From NCBI GenBank assembly GCA_036397475.1, contig DASWIV010000139.1, positions 1 to 8,495 of the forward strand: a DNA stretch of 8,495 bases, given 5' to 3'. This DNA is from DASWIV01 sp036397475 (lineage in GTDB: Bacteria; JAJVIF01; JAPKYR01). The position numbers and the translations under genes were made by a program. This document shows positions 6,029 to 8,495 of the stretch, in pieces (the first letter of the stretch is position 1; every line of letters starts with the position of its first letter). Under the pieces are notes generated by a model, which saw only the letters and a program-made list of their open reading frames with translations, was not told where the DNA came from and ran no database searches.

Positions 6029-7353
6029 TGGCATCCAACGCGAAAAGCCCGGTCGAGCCTGAACCGTTCGGATTAAAATTCTACGCCGGTTTCGCATCCT
6101 GCATTGCACCTGTTCTTCACCTGTCAAAGCCCCTTTTATCAAAATACGGCGGATTCAGGGACACGGTTCCGGAACGCCTGGGGGATTTTTCGTCTGACGT
6201 AATGAATGTCAGCGAAAATCGTAAAGGGCGCAAGCTGGTATGGATCCACGCTGTAAGTGTCGGGGAGGCTGCGTGCTCGGGTCCGATAATTGATTCGATC
6301 AGGGAGAGGAATCCGGATGTATTTATCGCGATCTCAACAACGACATTTACGGGACGGGATTTTATAAAAAAGAATCTCGATCCGGACCTCACGTTTTTCT
6401 TTCCGCTGGATATCCCGTCGGCGCAGAAAAAACTGGTTGATATTCTGAAGCCGGACTGTTTTGTGGACGTGGAGGTCGAGCTGTGGCCGAACTGTTTTCG
6501 AGCGCTTGTGAACGCCGGTGTCCCGTTGGTTCTTGCGAACGGGCGGATTTCGGACAGGTCGGCGAATCCGCCACCGATAACTCGTGGAGTTTATAAATGG
6601 TTATTTTCGAGTCTGGATGGCCTGTTCATGCGGTCGAAGGAGGATGTCGAGAGGGTCATCAGGCTTGGTGCCCCGAAAGACCGTACACATCTCGCAGGAA
6701 ACCTGAAATTTGCAGCCGCAGGAAAACCCCTCTCACTGGAAGAACGGAATACATTACGCAAAAAGCTGGGTGCAGGTGAGGGGGATAAAATTTTTGTCGC
6801 CGGGAGCACCCATCCTGGCGAGGACGAGCAGGTACTGGACGCATATATAAAGATAAAGGGAAAAATTGGGGAGAATGTTGTCCTTGTTGTCGCGCCACGG
6901 CACCTTGAACAGGTTGAGCGAATTTTGGGTCTGATAAAAAGCGCTGGAGAAAAATGTGTGCGGTGGAGCCAGATAGGGGATACCGGCGCGAGTGAAAAAT
7001 GCATCGTGGTCGATACGATTGGCGAACTGATGAAAATTTATGGCGCGTCCGATGTCGCTCTTGTCTGCGGAAGTATGGTCAAGCGCGGCGGGCATAATGT
7101 ACTCGAGCCTGTTGCTGTCGGGACTCCGGCGGTGCATGGTCAGTCGATGGACAACTTCCACGATCTGAAGAAAGTATTGGATGACGCTAATCTGATCAGG
7201 GAGGTAGCAGATTCGGATGATCTCGCGGAGACGGTGGTTGAGATTCTGAATACGGTTAACAGGGACGAGTATTACGGAAAAGCCAGGGAACTGATCGATA
7301 GACAGCAGAAAGCTTCGGACATGATAGCGGATTTTGTGGTAAGTAAATTGTAG
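6028..7353 (+). CDS. waaA: 3-deoxy-D-manno-octulosonic acid transferase (Kdo transferase)
   Basis: WaaA (KdtA) is a membrane-associated GT-B glycosyltransferase that moves Kdo from CMP-Kdo onto lipid IVA. The 441 residues are near the usual 420-430. A moderately hydrophobic N-terminal segment (FYAGFASCIAPVLHL, 18-32) is the likely membrane anchor. The acceptor domain has WIHAVSVGEA (72-81) with catalytic Glu 80, STTTFTGRDF (103-112), FFPLDIP (124-130), VEVELWPNCF (148-157) and LANGRISDRS (169-178). The donor domain has AGSTHPGEDEQ (258-268), VAPRH (288-292), DTIGEL (329-334), YGASDVALVCGS (338-349) and GGHNVLEPVAVGTP (354-367). The start ATG overlaps the kdsB stop by one base and lacks a Shine-Dalgarno sequence, so translation is probably coupled. 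Whether it adds one, two or more Kdo units cannot be read from the sequence. Confidence 0.97.
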   Translation: MASNAKSPVEPEPFGLKFYAGFASCIAPVLHLSKPLLSKYGGFRDTVPERLGDFSSDVMNVSENRKGRKLVWIHAVSVGEAACSGPIIDSIRERNPDVFIAISTTTFTGRDFIKKNLDPDLTFFFPLDIPSAQKKLVDILKPDCFVDVEVELWPNCFRALVNAGVPLVLANGRISDRSANPPPITRGVYKWLFSSLDGLFMRSKEDVERVIRLGAPKDRTHLAGNLKFAAAGKPLSLEERNTLRKKLGAGEGDKIFVAGSTHPGEDEQVLDAYIKIKGKIGENVVLVVAPRHLEQVERILGLIKSAGEKCVRWSQIGDTGASEKCIVVDTIGELMKIYGASDVALVCGSMVKRGGHNVLEPVAVGTPAVHGQSMDNFHDLKKVLDDANLIREVADSDDLAETVVEILNTVNRDEYYGKARELIDRQQKASDMIADFVVSKL

Positions 7354-7365
7354 ATTTATTCGGAA

Positions 7366-7425
7366 GACCATACGTAAGTATGGTCACCGCTGGTGAAAAT
7401 ACATTGACCAAACTTATGTATGGTC
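7366..7425. repeat. Two 20-bp imperfect dyads repeated 40 bp apart between waaA and lpxK
   Basis: GACCATACGTAAGTATGGTC (7366-7385) and GACCAAACTTATGTATGGTC (7406-7425) agree at 17 of 20 bases and begin exactly 40 bases apart. Each is an inverted repeat of GACCATAC-type arms around a 4-base centre; the second has one arm mismatch. Between them lies another dyad, TCACC-GCT-GGTGA (7384-7396), and AGAAATTTCT (7433-7442) is a perfect palindrome just before the lpxK ATG. No U-tract follows, so these are not ordinary terminators. Paired operator sites or a short palindromic repeat element fit best. Confidence 0.6.
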
Positions 7426-7431
7426 TACTGT
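7404..7431 (+). promoter_or_regulatory. Weak candidate promoter of lpxK overlapping the second dyad
   Basis: TTGACC (7404-7409) matches five of six -35 positions. TACTGT (7426-7431), after 16 bases, matches three of six -10 positions and lies 12 bases before the lpxK ATG. The -35 overlaps the left arm of the repeat at 7406, as in the kdsB promoter. The -10 is poor, so lpxK may instead be read only from kdsB. Confidence 0.25.
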
Positions 7432-7443
7432 TAGAAATTTCTT

Positions 7444-8463
7444 ATGAAGAACCAACTGTTGAAACCTGTCTACTGGATGTACACGAATTACTCCCATCGA
7501 CGTGTGATAAGGAACAGCAGAGATCCGGTATCCGTTCCGGCGCGGGTTATTTCGATCGGTAATATCACGTTCGGAGGGACGTCGAAAACTCCACTGACAG
7601 TGAAATCAGGGAAGAAAATGGCTGACGATGGAAAGCGTGTCGGGATTGTTTACCGTGGATGGCGTGGAAGGGTGGACATTGAAAAACGAGCGCCGTCGCT
7701 TGTGTCGGATGGAAAGAAAATTTTAATGGACTGGCACGAGTCGGGCGACGAGGCGCTGATGGTCGCAAGGGAATTGATCGGCTGGCAGATCCCGGTGATT
7801 GTCGGACGTGACAGAATTCGCGGCGCGCAAATTCTGATTGAAAATTACGGGGTGGACACGATTCTGCTAGATGACGGTTTCCAGTTCAGGCGATTGGAAC
7901 GGGATCTGGATTTTGTCCTTGTTGACGCGCTGGCACCGTGGGGGGATTACGATGGCGAGTTCGGCTTATTGAGAGAATTTCCGAAGTCTCTCAGGAGGGC
8001 GGATATTGTCGGGATATCGCATAGCGAGGCAGTCGATGAAGATCGTCTTATGGGAATTCGGGAGAAAATTTTAGAAACCGGAATATTGAATGACCAGATA
8101 TGCGAATTGAGGACAATCCCGACCGGGATTACCGACCTTGCATCCGGCGAAAAATTCTCAGTGGATGATCTGGCGGGAAAGAAGGTCGGGATTATCGCGG
8201 GGATCGGGAATCCGAGAAGTTTTCAGCACACCGTGAGATCATCAGGCGCTGTGCCGGTACATGAGAGATTTTATATGGACCATTACCCGTACAGGAGAAG
8301 GGACATCCAGAAATTCTCACAGGATTCACTCGATCAGGGCGCTGATATGATATTGACGACGTCGAAAGATGCCATCAGGCTGGAGAATTTTCCTGATAGG
8401 ATAGGTTTGGCGGTCTGGATACTGGAGATTGATGTTGAATTGAGTAGCCCGGTAATGATCTAA
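7444..8463 (+). CDS. lpxK: Tetraacyldisaccharide 4'-kinase (lipid A 4'-kinase)
   Basis: LpxK phosphorylates the 4' position of the disaccharide precursor to make lipid IVA, at the inner membrane. The 339 residues are a normal length. The P-loop region is SIGNITFGGTSKTP (37-50), followed by GIVYRGWRG (67-75), ESGDEALMVAR (99-109), VIVGRDRIRGA (118-128), DDGFQFRRLERDLD (143-156), LLREFPKSLRRADIV (175-189), IIAGIGNPRSF (250-260), the MDHYPY histidine segment (278-283) and ILTTSKDAIRL (303-313). Three substitutions stand out: Ser for the usual Gly before the P-loop Lys, Phe for His in DDGFQH, and Ser for Glu in TTEKD. The overall pattern is otherwise intact, so it is probably functional. The ATG at 7444 gives the usual 40-odd residues before the P-loop but has no Shine-Dalgarno sequence. 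It lies 90 bases after waaA, in a gap packed with dyads. Confidence 0.95.
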   Translation: MKNQLLKPVYWMYTNYSHRRVIRNSRDPVSVPARVISIGNITFGGTSKTPLTVKSGKKMADDGKRVGIVYRGWRGRVDIEKRAPSLVSDGKKILMDWHESGDEALMVARELIGWQIPVIVGRDRIRGAQILIENYGVDTILLDDGFQFRRLERDLDFVLVDALAPWGDYDGEFGLLREFPKSLRRADIVGISHSEAVDEDRLMGIREKILETGILNDQICELRTIPTGITDLASGEKFSVDDLAGKKVGIIAGIGNPRSFQHTVRSSGAVPVHERFYMDHYPYRRRDIQKFSQDSLDQGADMILTTSKDAIRLENFPDRIGLAVWILEIDVELSSPVMI

Positions 8464-8495
8464 ACGCCGGAGCGCGGGATTCCCATCACGCATTT

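Noticed and set aside
6754..7371. 205-codon open frame on the minus strand opposite waaA
   Set aside because: waaA covers the same bases with complete family motifs; the antisense translation has no recognisable motif and is a shadow of coding constraint. The same holds for the minus-strand frames at 287-673, 2463-2927 and 5399-5815.
8464..8495. Start of another gene after lpxK
   Set aside because: Only 32 bases remain, with no start codon preceded by a ribosome binding site and no terminator hairpin; nothing can be called.

Overview
The window is an 8.5 kb piece of a chromosome from a Gram-negative (lipid A/Kdo-making) bacterium. It carries the last step of Kdo activation, the Kdo transferase, the lipid A 4'-kinase and a lipid A type acyltransferase, together with a chromosome-type parAB pair. 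Nothing in it fixes the phylum. The parAB-to-lipid-A layout and moderate GC would suit an uncultivated or deeply branching group, but that is inference only.

Layout. (1) 3-2139, plus strand: the 3' part of parA (5' end outside the window), complete parB, and a small two-helix membrane protein of unknown function. (2) 2140-2360: an AT-rich gap with two exact DnaA-box consensus sites in inverted orientation, a third near-match and possible promoter elements. (3) 2361-3335, plus: an LpxL/HtrB-family acyltransferase. (4) 3343-5094 (or 5118), minus: three tightly overlapping genes, visibly AT-richer (35-37% GC in three 60-base lines counted) than the flanks. The first gene belongs to the sporadically distributed TIGR04255 family; the other two are unnamed small proteins. 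(5) 5285-8463, plus: kdsB, waaA (kdtA), lpxK.

How it fits together. KdsB makes CMP-Kdo, WaaA puts Kdo on lipid IVA, LpxK makes lipid IVA by 4'-phosphorylation, and the LpxL-like enzyme adds a secondary acyl chain. These four genes form one Kdo2-lipid A block on one strand, and the opposite-strand cassette interrupts it. The cassette ends 7 bases from the acyltransferase stop codon, so it looks like a horizontally acquired module. This TIGR04255 cassette is the best candidate here for an undescribed system.

Regulation. kdsB has a perfect TATAAT 8 bases before its ATG and no Shine-Dalgarno sequence, suggesting a leaderless transcript. A GACCAA-N-CT-Y-ATGT element overlaps the kdsB -35 region and is found again before lpxK, where two 20-bp imperfect dyads repeat exactly 40 bp apart. 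These may be shared operator sites. parA stays open for 55 codons past its family's usual end, overlapping parB by 170 bases in another frame.
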